64,000 nucleotides of DNA from an uncultured Actinomycetes bacterium (GCA_900318935.1 ONMP01000026.1:1-64000); one strand, 5' to 3'. Positions 52,097 through 61,331 are shown, counted from the first letter of the stretch. The notes: generated by a model from the sequence alone, not told the origin. Program-made: numbers and translations.

Positions 52097-54190
52097 ATGC
52101 GATACACAGTAGCGAGTGACACGCCGGGTCGTTTGCGCCTGCGACTCTCTCTCGGGTTTGTTTCCGAGCGCGAGGCGTATGGTATCGAATCGTTGTTGTG
52201 CACGCTTGACGGGGTGAGAGACGCAAACGTGCATGCGGCCAACGCTTCGGTGCTCGTGCATTGCGATGCAAGTCCTCTCGTCCGTATGACCGTGCTCAAT
52301 GCCGTGCGCGATTTGGATGTGCTCTGCCTTCCCGTTGCCGATGCTCCTGCCGAGCGCCTCGAGCATGCGCTCGCCAAGGAAGACGATCGATTCCAGCTGG
52401 AGGTGGGCCAGCTCCTCGTGTGGAGTGCGCTGCGCCGTCTGCTGCCGGCCCCGATACGCACCGTCGTGACGGTCGTGCGGGCGCTTCGATACGTACGTGA
52501 TGGGCTGCACCAGCTTCTGCGGGGCCGTCTTACCGTCGAGGTGCTGGACGCAACCGCGATCGCGGCATCCATACTGCGCGGGACTCCTGCGGAGGCTGAC
52601 ACCATCATGCTCTTACTCGGGCTCTCCGACGCCATGGAACGCCACGTTCGAAGTCGTACGCGACTGTCCCTGGAGCAGGGCCTCGTCGCCCGCGCCTCTC
52701 ACGTGTGGCGCGTCACCGACGAGGAAGACGAGCTCGTGGCGCTTGACCGCGTGCTTGTTGGTGACCTTCTTCGTCTGCGTGCGGGATCGGTCGTGCCGGT
52801 GGATGGCTGTGTCAAGTCCGGGGTGGCGGCACTCAACGAGGCTTCGATGACGGGCGAGGCGGAGCTTGTGCGCAAAGAGGCGGGTTCCACGGTGTTTGCG
52901 GGTACCGCCATCGAGGATGGGGAGCTCGTCGTGCGCGTGACGGTCCCGCCCGGGGCCTCGCGCATAGATGCCATAGCGACCATGGTCGAGCGAACCGCAG
53001 AGCTCAAGTCCTCGAGCCAGAGCAAGGCGGAGTCATTGGCAGACAAGCTCGTGCCCGTGGCTTTTGCGAGCTTCTTGGGCATTTTGGCCGTGACGCGCAA
53101 TGTGGGCAAGGCGCTTGCCGTCCTCATGGTGGACTACTCCTGCGCGCTTAGGCTCTCCACGCCCATTGCCGTCATGAGCGCGATGCGTGAGGCGACCGAA
53201 TACGACGTGGTGGTGAAGGGAGGCAAATACCTCGAGGCCCTTGCCGAAGCGGACACGATCGTATTCGACAAGACTGGCACGCTCACCCAGGCGTCACCGC
53301 GCCTTGCCGCCGTCGTGTCTGCGGGGGACACGAGCGAAGAGACTATCCTGCGTCTGGCCGCCTGCATCGAGGAGCACTTCCCGCACGCCGTTGCGCATGC
53401 CATCGTGGATGGTGCCGCGGAGCATAGCCTCACGCACGAACCCGAGCTGCATGCCCAGGTGCGCTATATCGTCGCGCACGGCATCGCTGCCGAGGTGGGT
53501 GGCGAACATGCCGTGCTGGGCAGCGCGCACTTCGTGTTTGAGGACGAGGGGGTGCCATTGCCGGATGGCTTCGAGGAACACGTGGATGAGGTGTCGCCGG
53601 GCACCGGGCACGTGTATCTTGCTCGTGACGGCGTGCTGTTGGGGGCGCTGTGCGTGGAGGATCCGCTTCGGGAGGGCGTCCGAGCGACGCTCGACGCCTT
53701 GCGGGGCCTGCGCATCGAACACGTCGTCATGCTCACGGGGGACTCGGAGCGTGCCGCACGGGCGACGGCTGCGGCGGCGGGCATCGACGAATACCGTGCT
53801 CAGGTTTTGCCCGAGGACAAGTCCGCCTTTGTGGAGGCCCTTGAGGCAGGAGGACATCGCGTGGTCATGGTCGGGGATGGCATCAACGACTCGCCTGCCT
53901 TGGCGGCGGCGTCCGTCTCGGTTGCCTTGGCCGACGCCTCAGACATCGCGCGTACCGTGGCGGACGTCTCCATACGCAGCGACTCGCTGGACAAACTCGT
54001 GGTTGCGCGCGACCTCTCGCTACGTCTGCAAAGACGCATCGATGCGCGCTATCGGCTCATCGTGGGCCTCAACACTGCGCTCATCGTTCTGGGCGTGGCG
54101 AGCCTGATTCCGCTCACAACCGCCGCGACACTGCACAATCTCTCGACCGTTGCCATCGCGGCGTCCAACACGCGCCCCCTACTCAGGTAG
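52097..54190 (+). CDS. Heavy-metal translocating P1B-type ATPase
   Basis: This membrane pump of 697 residues has an N-terminal HMA-like domain without the CxxC motif (SDTPGRLRLRLSLG). The actuator motif is MTGEAELV, with TGEA for the usual TGES. The membrane metal site is DYSCALRLSTP, a SC variant of CPx. Catalytic DKTGTLT and hinge GDGINDSPAL follow. The SC-type site resembles P1B pumps linked to manganese or iron in other bacteria, but the metal is not certain. It is cotranscribed with the DUF6110 gene and ends at palindromic repeat E. Confidence 0.92.
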   Translation: MRYTVASDTPGRLRLRLSLGFVSEREAYGIESLLCTLDGVRDANVHAANASVLVHCDASPLVRMTVLNAVRDLDVLCLPVADAPAERLEHALAKEDDRFQLEVGQLLVWSALRRLLPAPIRTVVTVVRALRYVRDGLHQLLRGRLTVEVLDATAIAASILRGTPAEADTIMLLLGLSDAMERHVRSRTRLSLEQGLVARASHVWRVTDEEDELVALDRVLVGDLLRLRAGSVVPVDGCVKSGVAALNEASMTGEAELVRKEAGSTVFAGTAIEDGELVVRVTVPPGASRIDAIATMVERTAELKSSSQSKAESLADKLVPVAFASFLGILAVTRNVGKALAVLMVDYSCALRLSTPIAVMSAMREATEYDVVVKGGKYLEALAEADTIVFDKTGTLTQASPRLAAVVSAGDTSEETILRLAACIEEHFPHAVAHAIVDGAAEHSLTHEPELHAQVRYIVAHGIAAEVGGEHAVLGSAHFVFEDEGVPLPDGFEEHVDEVSPGTGHVYLARDGVLLGALCVEDPLREGVRATLDALRGLRIEHVVMLTGDSERAARATAAAAGIDEYRAQVLPEDKSAFVEALEAGGHRVVMVGDGINDSPALAAASVSVALADASDIARTVADVSIRSDSLDKLVVARDLSLRLQRRIDARYRLIVGLNTALIVLGVASLIPLTTAATLHNLSTVAIAASNTRPLLR

Positions 54191-54913
54191 TGGGACGGGC
54201 AAGGGGGGCGTTTGTCCCGCCTTGGTGGGACAAACGCCCCCCTTGCCCGTTAGGAACGAGTCGAGGGCGCCAAGTGCGGTATCGACGCGACGGTGGATGT
54301 GCTGCAGGTGGTTGCCGGGACCGGTACGATAGTCCACCACGCAGCCCTTTGCGGTGAGGATCGCCGCGCAATCCTCCATGCGGTCCTGCACTGTTTTGAG
54401 AAGGGGCCGCGCGGCCCGGCGCTCCTTGGTGCCAAGGGAGAGGTAGGCGAACGTACCTGCGAGGTCGCGGTCGAGTTCGCGCAGGTGGTCAACCCAGCCC
54501 TCATACCACACGGAGCCGGAAACGCATCCACAGGCGGAGAAGACACTCGTATGCGTAAGCGCGTACAGCGCGAACAACCCACCTAGCGAATACCCGCAGA
54601 CGCCGCGTGCGATAGGCACGAGGCCGTCGCGCGCCTCGATGCCGGGTATGGTTTCGCCTATGAGCTCGCCCAGCGTTGCTGCCGCCTCGCCGCCGAAGTC
54701 GGGTTCTCCCCGGTATAGCGCTTCGGCAGGCCACGGCGTAAGGTTTTGCCTCCATTCGGATACGGGGATTCGCACGATCGTCGATACGCGTCCTCGGGCA
54801 AGAGACACCATGTCGAAGGGGTGCTCTGGCGCGTCGATGACGTAGATGGCTGGAGCGTCGGTGCCGCCATCGCCCAGATACGTCTCGCAGTCGCTGATGT
54901 GGATGCCAGGCAT
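54179..54913 (-). CDS. Alpha/beta hydrolase, esterase D/Fes-like
   Basis: This serine esterase of 244 residues has the nucleophile motif GYSLGG and a late histidine in GNHLQH, like ferric-enterobactin esterase-type and S-formylglutathione-hydrolase-type proteins. No signal peptide is seen. ATG at 54913 follows AAGGGAG; the longer frame is unsupported. Its last 25 or so residues (GKGGVCPTKAGQTPPLPVP) come from palindromic repeat E and are not part of the fold. Its 3' end overlaps the ATPase gene end by 12 bp. Confidence 0.82.
   Translation of the reverse strand: MPGIHISDCETYLGDGGTDAPAIYVIDAPEHPFDMVSLARGRVSTIVRIPVSEWRQNLTPWPAEALYRGEPDFGGEAAATLGELIGETIPGIEARDGLVPIARGVCGYSLGGLFALYALTHTSVFSACGCVSGSVWYEGWVDHLRELDRDLAGTFAYLSLGTKERRAARPLLKTVQDRMEDCAAILTAKGCVVDYRTGPGNHLQHIHRRVDTALGALDSFLTGKGGVCPTKAGQTPPLPVPLPE
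54195..54250. repeat. Palindromic repeat element E
   Basis: A perfect 24-bp stem (ACGGGCAAGGGGGGCGTTTG and on; arms 54195-54218 and 54227-54250) with an 8-base loop lies between the convergent ATPase and esterase genes. It codes for the esterase C-terminus. Confidence 0.88.
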
Positions 54914-54938
54914 CGTCGTCTCCCTTCGCGGTATCCCT

Positions 54939-55466
54939 CTACAGAGGGAGTTCCATGACCACGAACGGTACGATGGGTTCGTCGGGAAGACCCACATACA
55001 CGTCGTCCGCGCCGACTTGTTGGAAGCCCTCGCTCTGATAGAGGGCTATGGCGGGTGCGTTGTTTGCCGTGGCATCGAGGCGTGCGGTGCGCATGCCGCG
55101 CGTGCGTGCCTCGTCGAGGCATGCCCGTAGCAGCTCGCGGGAGATGCCCGCGCCGCGCCACGCCTCGCGAACTGCGAGCAGGTGAATCACGGCGACAAGC
55201 TCGTCGGGCACATCGACGAGCCAACGAAGGTTTCCATAGTCGTGGCCGAGGTCGTGGTCCACTCCGACGACGGCAAAGATGACATCGTCCTCCGCAGCGA
55301 CAAGCATGCCGTCGCTCTCGACGAGCTCTGCGACGAACTCGGGGGTGGGATGACCTTCCCGTCTCCAGCAACAGTCGTGCGGTGTGCCCACCATTGCGTC
55401 AGATACCTCATGGTACAGGTCCATGATGGCTGCGAGGTCGTCTATGTTGGCCAGTCGTATGTGCAT
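54939..55466 (-). CDS. GNAT family N-acetyltransferase
   Basis: This 175-residue acetyltransferase has the acetyl-CoA site in HLLAVREAWRGAGISRELL and the C-terminal NNAPAIALYQSEGFQ. The substrate is unknown. The ATG at 55466 (MHIRLANIDD) follows AAAGGA; upstream in-frame residues do not look like family sequence. It lies 25 bp from the esterase gene and is probably cotranscribed with it. Confidence 0.9.
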   Translation of the reverse strand: MHIRLANIDDLAAIMDLYHEVSDAMVGTPHDCCWRREGHPTPEFVAELVESDGMLVAAEDDVIFAVVGVDHDLGHDYGNLRWLVDVPDELVAVIHLLAVREAWRGAGISRELLRACLDEARTRGMRTARLDATANNAPAIALYQSEGFQQVGADDVYVGLPDEPIVPFVVMELPL

Positions 55467-55521
55467 GACGCGTCCTTTCGTCGCGAATTCCCCTCCAGTG
55501 TAGCGCGAAGCCGCGGCAGTC

Positions 55522-56262
55522 CTATCGCTTGTCTTGCGAAGAGTATCCGCGCGGGGTGACCATGTGACCGCCGACAACGACGGTCTCGGGCGCACCGACA
55601 AAGACAGTCGTGAGCATGTCTACCTGCTCGTCGCGTAGCTCCCCTAGCGTGAGGATGCGGTGCGTCTGCGCCTCGCGACCCGCGTTGCGTACCCAGCCGC
55701 AAACGGTGCGGGCGTCACGGGTTGCAAGGAGGATGTCGCAAGCCCGCGCCAAGTGGTCGGGCCGTTGCTTGGAGGCGGGATTGTAGAGGCAGATGGCAAT
55801 GCCTGCCTCGCCCACGCAGCGCAGACGGTGTGCGATGGTCTCCCATGGGGTCAGGTAATCCGAGAGCGAGATGCAGCAGTAGTCGTTGACGAGAGGCGCT
55901 CCGAGGACGGCCGCTCCTGCGAGTGCTGCCGTCACGCCGGGAATGACCTCGACTTCCACGTTTGGCTCGTCCTCGGCAAGCTCGAGAGCCAGACCGGCGA
56001 GGCCGTATACGCCGGCATCTCCGCTGCATACCAGCGCGACCTTATTGTCAGATGCAGCCGCGTGTACGGCCCAGCTGCAGCGTTCGAGCTCGCCGCCCAT
56101 ACCCGTGACATGCGTGGGCTTATGGGGCAGGAGCTCTGTCGCGAGGCGAACGTAGGTGTCGTACCCGCAGAGCACGTCGGCTGTCTCAAGGGCTGCGTAC
56201 GCAGCCTGCGTCATGGTCGCCCGATTGCCCGGTCCTAGCCCCACCACAAAGAGCCTACCCAC
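55522..56262 (-). CDS. cbiH: Precorrin-3B / cobalt-precorrin-3 C17-methyltransferase
   Basis: This 246-residue SAM-dependent methyltransferase performs the C17 methylation linked to ring contraction. It begins LFVVGLGPGNRATMT, the family start, with VCSGDAGVYGLAG, EVIPGVTAALAGAAVLG and LSDYLTPWE as further motifs. GTG at 56262 follows GGAGA and overlaps the end of the cbiF-cbiG fusion by 8 bp. The anaerobic gene set around it favours the cbiH (cobJ homologue) role. Confidence 0.92.
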   Translation of the reverse strand: MGRLFVVGLGPGNRATMTQAAYAALETADVLCGYDTYVRLATELLPHKPTHVTGMGGELERCSWAVHAAASDNKVALVCSGDAGVYGLAGLALELAEDEPNVEVEVIPGVTAALAGAAVLGAPLVNDYCCISLSDYLTPWETIAHRLRCVGEAGIAICLYNPASKQRPDHLARACDILLATRDARTVCGWVRNAGREAQTHRILTLGELRDEQVDMLTTVFVGAPETVVVGGHMVTPRGYSSQDKR

Positions 56263-58060
56263 GAGACCATCTCCAATCCGGAGCAAATGGTCGTTCAGCA
56301 AGAGCCAGCGTGATGCCGTCGCCCGCCTCCTTGGGCCATACGAGCGTGCCGCCGCCGCTGCCGAGGACCGCGCTGCGCTCGCAGACGTTGTCCACGCCCA
56401 CGGCGTCGCGTACGAAGGACGAGGAAGAGAAGCTGCCGGGTGTCTTGGCGAGTTCCTCTGCCGAGAAGGTCTCGAACGGCACGTCGAACTCCGCGCACAT
56501 CGCAAGTATGCCTGGTTCGTCCGCCTTTACGTCGATGGAACAAACGCGTGAGAGCGCTCGCGCGTCATAGCCGGCCTGTCTCAAGGTCGTGCGCAGTCGT
56601 TCGACGAGGAGGTTTGCTGGCGTGCCGCGTTTGCAGCCGACGCCCGCTACGAGTACGCGGGGCACGACGTGCAGCGCTCCTGCCCCGATGTTTGAGCGTG
56701 GGGAGAGCACGATGTCGGGGGAGTGATGGGAGACGCATCTCTGCTGGCAGGCCTCCGTCGTTATGGCCACGACTCCAGCCGGCGTGTCGTCGGGCAACGG
56801 GTAGTCGGATTGCAGGCGCACAACTTTCCCCGCGAGGAGCTTGGCCGAAACGATCTTGATGCGTTCGGGGTTCGCCACGACGCATCCCTGATGGCGTGCC
56901 CACTCGTCCACAGCAAAGACACCGCGTCCGTCGGTGGCCGTCGTGATGATGGCGTGAGCCCCGCATGCTTCCTCGATGCGCCGCGCGAGGTCGTTCGCCC
57001 CGCCGAGGTGTCCACTGGCGAGGGGGATTGCGAAGCGTCCTTGTTCGTCCACGGAAATGACTGCGGGGTCGGTGGCCTTGTCGCGCAGATGTGGCGCGAT
57101 GGCGCGCACGGCGATGCCTGTGGCACCCACAAAGACGAGCGCCGCGCTTTTCGCGAACGCTTCGGAGGTCCATTGGGCGAGTCCTCCCGGCTCGCAGCGC
57201 CACGCCTGCCCGCCCAGATCTGCCGCCAGTCGTTCGGCCAGCTCCTGTCCCATGTCGCTGAACGAGACGAGCGCTATGTCGTTCGACCGACGTTGAGATG
57301 AGAAACCCGTCGCTCGTCCATTGGCGTGAGTGGCTCCTCGGAAGCCGGTGGAGAAGGTCGGGTCGTACAGGCGACTGCGCTCGCCCTTGGCCTTGAGGAA
57401 GTCGCCCACAAGGATGAGCGCCGTAGCCCGGATGCCGGCTCGCTCGCCATCCTCGGCAAGCCTTCCCACGCAGGTGCGAACCACGTGCTCGTCTGGCCAC
57501 GTTGCCTTGTAGACGATCGCTGCGGGGGTTTCTTCGTCGTAAGCCCCGCACAGGAGCTCGGCCTGGACCTCGTTCAGCAATCCCGCCGAGAGAAAGATGG
57601 CCATGCTGCTTCCGTGCGCCGCGAGCTCGGGTACCGGCGTGCGCCCGGCGAGGCGCGTCACGATGAGGCTTTGGCTCACGCCGGGCAAGGTGTACTCAGC
57701 TCCTATGCTTGCGGCGGCAGCGCACATGCTCGAGACGCCGGGCGTGTCGTCGTAGGGAATGCCCAGCTCGTCGAGTCGCATCATCTGTTCGTGGATGGCT
57801 CCGTAGAGGCTGGGGTCGCCCGTGTGCAGGCGAACGACGTCCTTGTTGGCGTGCGTCGCCTCAGCCATGACGTCGATGACCTGTTCCAAGGTCATGCGCG
57901 AGCTGTCATGCACCGTGCAGCCTTCGGGTGCGAGCGAGAGGAGCTCGGGATTCACGAGGCTTCCCGCAAAGATGACGACATCAGCCTCGCCGAGCAGGGA
58001 TGCCCCGCGCAGTGTGATGAGGTCGGTCGCTCCTGGACCTGCGCCCACGAAATGAATCAC
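56255..58060 (-). CDS. CbiF-CbiG fusion: precorrin-4 C11-methyltransferase and cobalt-precorrin-5A hydrolase
   Basis: One 601-residue chain covers two consecutive steps of the anaerobic corrin pathway. Residues about 1-250 are CbiF (MIHFVGAGPGATDLITLRG, RLHTGDPSLYGAIHEQM, DDTPGVSSMCAAAA). Residues about 260-601 are CbiG, which opens the delta-lactone: VFVGATGIAVRAIAPHL, PLASGHLGGANDLARRI and VAGVGCKRGTP. The order matches the reaction order, so channelling is plausible. A GGAGGA ribosome site precedes the ATG. Confidence 0.93.
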   Translation of the reverse strand: MIHFVGAGPGATDLITLRGASLLGEADVVIFAGSLVNPELLSLAPEGCTVHDSSRMTLEQVIDVMAEATHANKDVVRLHTGDPSLYGAIHEQMMRLDELGIPYDDTPGVSSMCAAAASIGAEYTLPGVSQSLIVTRLAGRTPVPELAAHGSSMAIFLSAGLLNEVQAELLCGAYDEETPAAIVYKATWPDEHVVRTCVGRLAEDGERAGIRATALILVGDFLKAKGERSRLYDPTFSTGFRGATHANGRATGFSSQRRSNDIALVSFSDMGQELAERLAADLGGQAWRCEPGGLAQWTSEAFAKSAALVFVGATGIAVRAIAPHLRDKATDPAVISVDEQGRFAIPLASGHLGGANDLARRIEEACGAHAIITTATDGRGVFAVDEWARHQGCVVANPERIKIVSAKLLAGKVVRLQSDYPLPDDTPAGVVAITTEACQQRCVSHHSPDIVLSPRSNIGAGALHVVPRVLVAGVGCKRGTPANLLVERLRTTLRQAGYDARALSRVCSIDVKADEPGILAMCAEFDVPFETFSAEELAKTPGSFSSSSFVRDAVGVDNVCERSAVLGSGGGTLVWPKEAGDGITLALAERPFAPDWRWSRG

Positions 58061-58217
58061 GGTTCCTCCTTGTGCCGACAGGTGATGCCTGTCGCCATGC
58101 TACCACAGGGGCATCAAGGACCCTCCCTTGGTGTCCCCAGTGTTGTGTCGCTGAGTCGCCATGAAATGTGCTATGATGGATAGAAGAATATGTCAGATTA
58201 TCCGAGGGGAGACTTGC

Positions 58218-59303
58218 ATGCGCTACCAGCTCATGAACAAAAACAAGCTCGTGGCGGTCTGCGAGGAGCGCGATGTATATGGAGAGATGATCTACGACTT
58301 GGTTGAGCAGGATGACGATTACCTGCCCTACGGTTTTAGCAACATCAATGACTGGATTGATGACCGACAGATTGCCAAGCATCGCACGTCGATAAAGCGA
58401 CTCATGGAGGAGCTTGGCATCGACAATCGTAAGGGCTTCATAGACATGGTACGCTGCGTCTCTCTCACCGATACCTTTTGGATGAAACGTGAGGGCTCCG
58501 AGCTGGCATGGGAGGACGTCTCGTTGTACACGAATTGTTTCGATGATGTCGTGGCGCGTATTGCCTTCGACGGTGTTGGTATGTACGGGCGTCAGTTCTC
58601 AAGCACAAGCCCCGAATTCGGCACATCTGGGTCGTTTGACAAGTGCTGGGTTCGAGAGGAGGACGGACCACACCTGCTAAAGCGAGGCTCCTCAGGCTAC
58701 GCTAACGCTGGGTTTGAGCCCTACTCCGAGAAGCTCTGCGCGGACATCTTGGATGCCGCCGCCGTAAGCCATGTGCCCTATACGCTGCGTAACTACCACG
58801 GCAAGCTAGCATCGGATTGTCCGCTTTTCACTTCAGAAGATCTCGGCTTCGTGCCAGCAATTCGTATGTTTAGGCAGCGGTTTGGCATCGATGACGTACT
58901 CGCGCTTCTTGCCGAGCATGGGGGCGATGAACTCTTTCGAGAGATGTTGGTCATGGATGCCATCTGCGTGAACGTGGACCGCCATGCGGGCAATTACGGC
59001 TTCCTTGTTCGCAACGACACGGGTGAGATTGTGGGCATGGCACCGTTGTTTGACCAGAACATGGCTCTGCTTCCCTATCTGATGGAGCATGACGACGTGG
59101 ACGAGTACCTCTCGCACCAACGGCCAAAGATTGGCGGTGGCTTCGTGGTCGTGGCGCGCGCTATGCTCACGAGTGACATACGCGCCAAGCTCGTGGTGCT
59201 CAAGGACTTCGAATACGAAGACCCTGGCTTCGGTTACCCCGCTTGGAAACTCGAGGTAGCCAATCGCCTCAAGAACCAGATGATCGAGGCGATTCTTGCG
59301 TAG
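58218..59303 (+). CDS. HipA-like kinase domain protein
   Basis: This 361-residue protein resembles the C-terminal kinase core of HipA. NVDRHAGNYGFLV is the catalytic loop (HipA has NTDRHAKN), and PLFDQNMAL corresponds to the metal-binding DFG-type motif. LLKRGSSGYANAGFEPYSEK is probably the ATP-lysine region. There is no HipB-like DNA-binding gene beside it, so it is not a standard hipBA module. The ATG at 58218 follows GAGGGGAG; TATGAT about 40 bp upstream may be its -10 box. It lies alone between two minus-strand cobalamin clusters. Confidence 0.8.
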   Translation: MRYQLMNKNKLVAVCEERDVYGEMIYDLVEQDDDYLPYGFSNINDWIDDRQIAKHRTSIKRLMEELGIDNRKGFIDMVRCVSLTDTFWMKREGSELAWEDVSLYTNCFDDVVARIAFDGVGMYGRQFSSTSPEFGTSGSFDKCWVREEDGPHLLKRGSSGYANAGFEPYSEKLCADILDAAAVSHVPYTLRNYHGKLASDCPLFTSEDLGFVPAIRMFRQRFGIDDVLALLAEHGGDELFREMLVMDAICVNVDRHAGNYGFLVRNDTGEIVGMAPLFDQNMALLPYLMEHDDVDEYLSHQRPKIGGGFVVVARAMLTSDIRAKLVVLKDFEYEDPGFGYPAWKLEVANRLKNQMIEAILA

Positions 59304-59498
59304 CCGTACAGTATCTGCCCTACAACGGCACTCCCTTTCCGTCGACTGACGTTGGGAAGACATAGCCGTAGTTGTCGTGCGCTATGCCCGTAAGTGCTAG
59401 CCGCTACGAGTGCTCCATGATGTCGCGGGCGGTGGGGGTCATCCCGAGGAGTCTGTGCTGGTTCGAGAAGACAATCGCGCCTGCGACGAGCGAGTCAG

Positions 59499-61331
59499 CT
59501 ACCCTGTGAGCGAGGTGGCGCTGCATCGCGTTGCGTCCGTCGTGGCGGCTGCGAGCAGCGCGTCGCATAGGCTCGCATTTGCACCAGCTACGGCTGCGTG
59601 GGCGCAGATGAGCTCCATGCGGCAATCTGCCACTCGGGAGTGCGTGTTCATGACGCCGCCTGCGAGCTTGACGAGCTTGCCGATGTGGCCGACGACGAGC
59701 GCGCGCTCAAATCCGAGGCTTGCCGTGACATCGAGCGCCTCGCCCAGGTAGTTCGAGAACTTCACCTGTGGCACAACGTGTAGCTCGGGCAACGAGCTGC
59801 GAACAAACTCCTCTGCGTAGTTGCCGGGCAACAAGAGCACGCTCTTCGCGCCTTGAGCATGAACCTGCCGAAGCGAGAGCTCGATGGTGTCCACGAGGGC
59901 TTGTTCGCTCATGGGCTCCTCTATGCCAGAGGTGCCGAGAATCGAGATACCTCCCACAACGCCGAGCTGCGGGTTGAAGGTTCGCTTCGCGATTTGCTCT
60001 CCGTCGGGAACGGAGATGGTCACTGCGAGGCCACCCCTGTAGCCGAGCTCGTCCGCAACGGAACGTGCCTGCGACTCGATCATCTGTCGGGGAACCCGGT
60101 TGATGGCGGCCGCACCCACTGGCTGGTCGAGGCCGGGCTTGGTGACGCGACCCACACCCGCTCCGCCCTCGATGGTGATCCCGTCGGCTATGCGTGCGAC
60201 AGTGGCGACGACGAGGATGCCGTCCGTCACGTCGGGGTCATCGCCCGCGTCTTTGCGCATGCCACATGACGCGCTTGCATCCGTGAGCTCGGCAAATGCG
60301 ACCTCGGCCTCAACGGGCAGACCTTTGGGCGTGACGAGATTCACCGCTTCGGGTGCGCGACCCTCGAGCAAGAGGCGCGTGGCAGCAGCGGTTGCGAGTG
60401 CGGCGCAGGTGCCCGTTGTCACCCCGCAACGGAGCAATCGCTGCCCGCTGCGCACGTAATGGTCGTTGGGCGTTGCCGATAAAGAGGCGCCTTGTGCCGT
60501 GACAGTGGGGGAGTGCTCGTCGTCGGCGTGCGGGGACGACGTTGACTGGTCGAGGCCAGGGTAGATGGCATCGAAATCCTCGTCGTCGACCTCATAGAGC
60601 CGACGAACGTAGCCGCCTGCAAAGACCTCCTGCGCAGTACCGATGCGGTCGATGCGTCCGTGAGCGACGCACGCGACGAGGTCTGACACGTGGCGGGCGA
60701 GTTCCAACTCGTGCAGGCTCATGAGCACGGTGACGCCACGCTCTCGTGCGAGCAGGCGAATCAGGCGCAGAAACTCCAGCTTGTGACGTATGTCCAGATA
60801 CGAGGTCGGCTCGTCGAGCACGAGGACGCGCGGTTCTTGGCAGATTGCGCGGGCAAGCATGACGCGTTGGCGCTGTCCGTCGCTCACACAGGAGAACGGC
60901 TCGTCGGCGAGTGACTCCACGCGCGCAAGTTCCATGGCATCTGCGATTGCGCGCCGATCCGCGTTGCCAAGCAGCCCGAGCCGTCCTGTGTGGGGGTAGC
61001 GTCCCATGGCAACGACGTCCTCGCAGGTCATCAGCTCGGGATCGACGCGTTCGGTGGTGAGGATGGCCATGGTTCGAGCTAGCTCGTTGGGGTCGAGAGC
61101 TCGAAGATCCCTACCACTCAGCATCACGGTGCCCGCGATTGGTGCGAGCTGCCGCGCAATCGTACGCAAGATGGTCGACTTTCCCGCGCCGTTCGGCCCG
61201 ATGAGCGTCACGATCTGTCCGGCGTGGATCTCGAAGCTGATGCCGTCGACCACGACGCTGCTGCCATAGCCCACGGTGAGGTCCGTGGTGGTGAGCGCGG
61301 CGGCGCGTGGTTGTGAGTCGTCACTCCCCAT
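59499..61331 (-). CDS. Fusion of a FecE/BtuD-type ABC ATPase with CbiD, 3' end frameshifted
   Basis: Residues 1-250 form an iron-chelate/cobalamin-type ABC ATPase: Walker A GPNGAGKS at 45-52, signature CVSDGQ at 148-153, Walker B RVLVLDEP at 168-175. After an acidic linker (about 250-290), residues 293-610 are CbiD, the cobalt-precorrin-5B C1-methyltransferase, with CGVTTGTCAALAT and VVGGISILGTSGIEEPMS. The frame ends at 59499 after CSATSLTG. A one-base shift near 59530 opens HLAHRVADSLVAGAIVF and on, which looks like the natural CbiD end and stops at 59404. Such a fusion would tie one transporter subunit to corrin synthesis. The ATG follows GGAGGA and overlaps the permease gene end. Confidence 0.88.
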   Translation of the reverse strand: MGSDDSQPRAAALTTTDLTVGYGSSVVVDGISFEIHAGQIVTLIGPNGAGKSTILRTIARQLAPIAGTVMLSGRDLRALDPNELARTMAILTTERVDPELMTCEDVVAMGRYPHTGRLGLLGNADRRAIADAMELARVESLADEPFSCVSDGQRQRVMLARAICQEPRVLVLDEPTSYLDIRHKLEFLRLIRLLARERGVTVLMSLHELELARHVSDLVACVAHGRIDRIGTAQEVFAGGYVRRLYEVDDEDFDAIYPGLDQSTSSPHADDEHSPTVTAQGASLSATPNDHYVRSGQRLLRCGVTTGTCAALATAAATRLLLEGRAPEAVNLVTPKGLPVEAEVAFAELTDASASCGMRKDAGDDPDVTDGILVVATVARIADGITIEGGAGVGRVTKPGLDQPVGAAAINRVPRQMIESQARSVADELGYRGGLAVTISVPDGEQIAKRTFNPQLGVVGGISILGTSGIEEPMSEQALVDTIELSLRQVHAQGAKSVLLLPGNYAEEFVRSSLPELHVVPQVKFSNYLGEALDVTASLGFERALVVGHIGKLVKLAGGVMNTHSRVADCRMELICAHAAVAGANASLCDALLAAATTDATRCSATSLTG

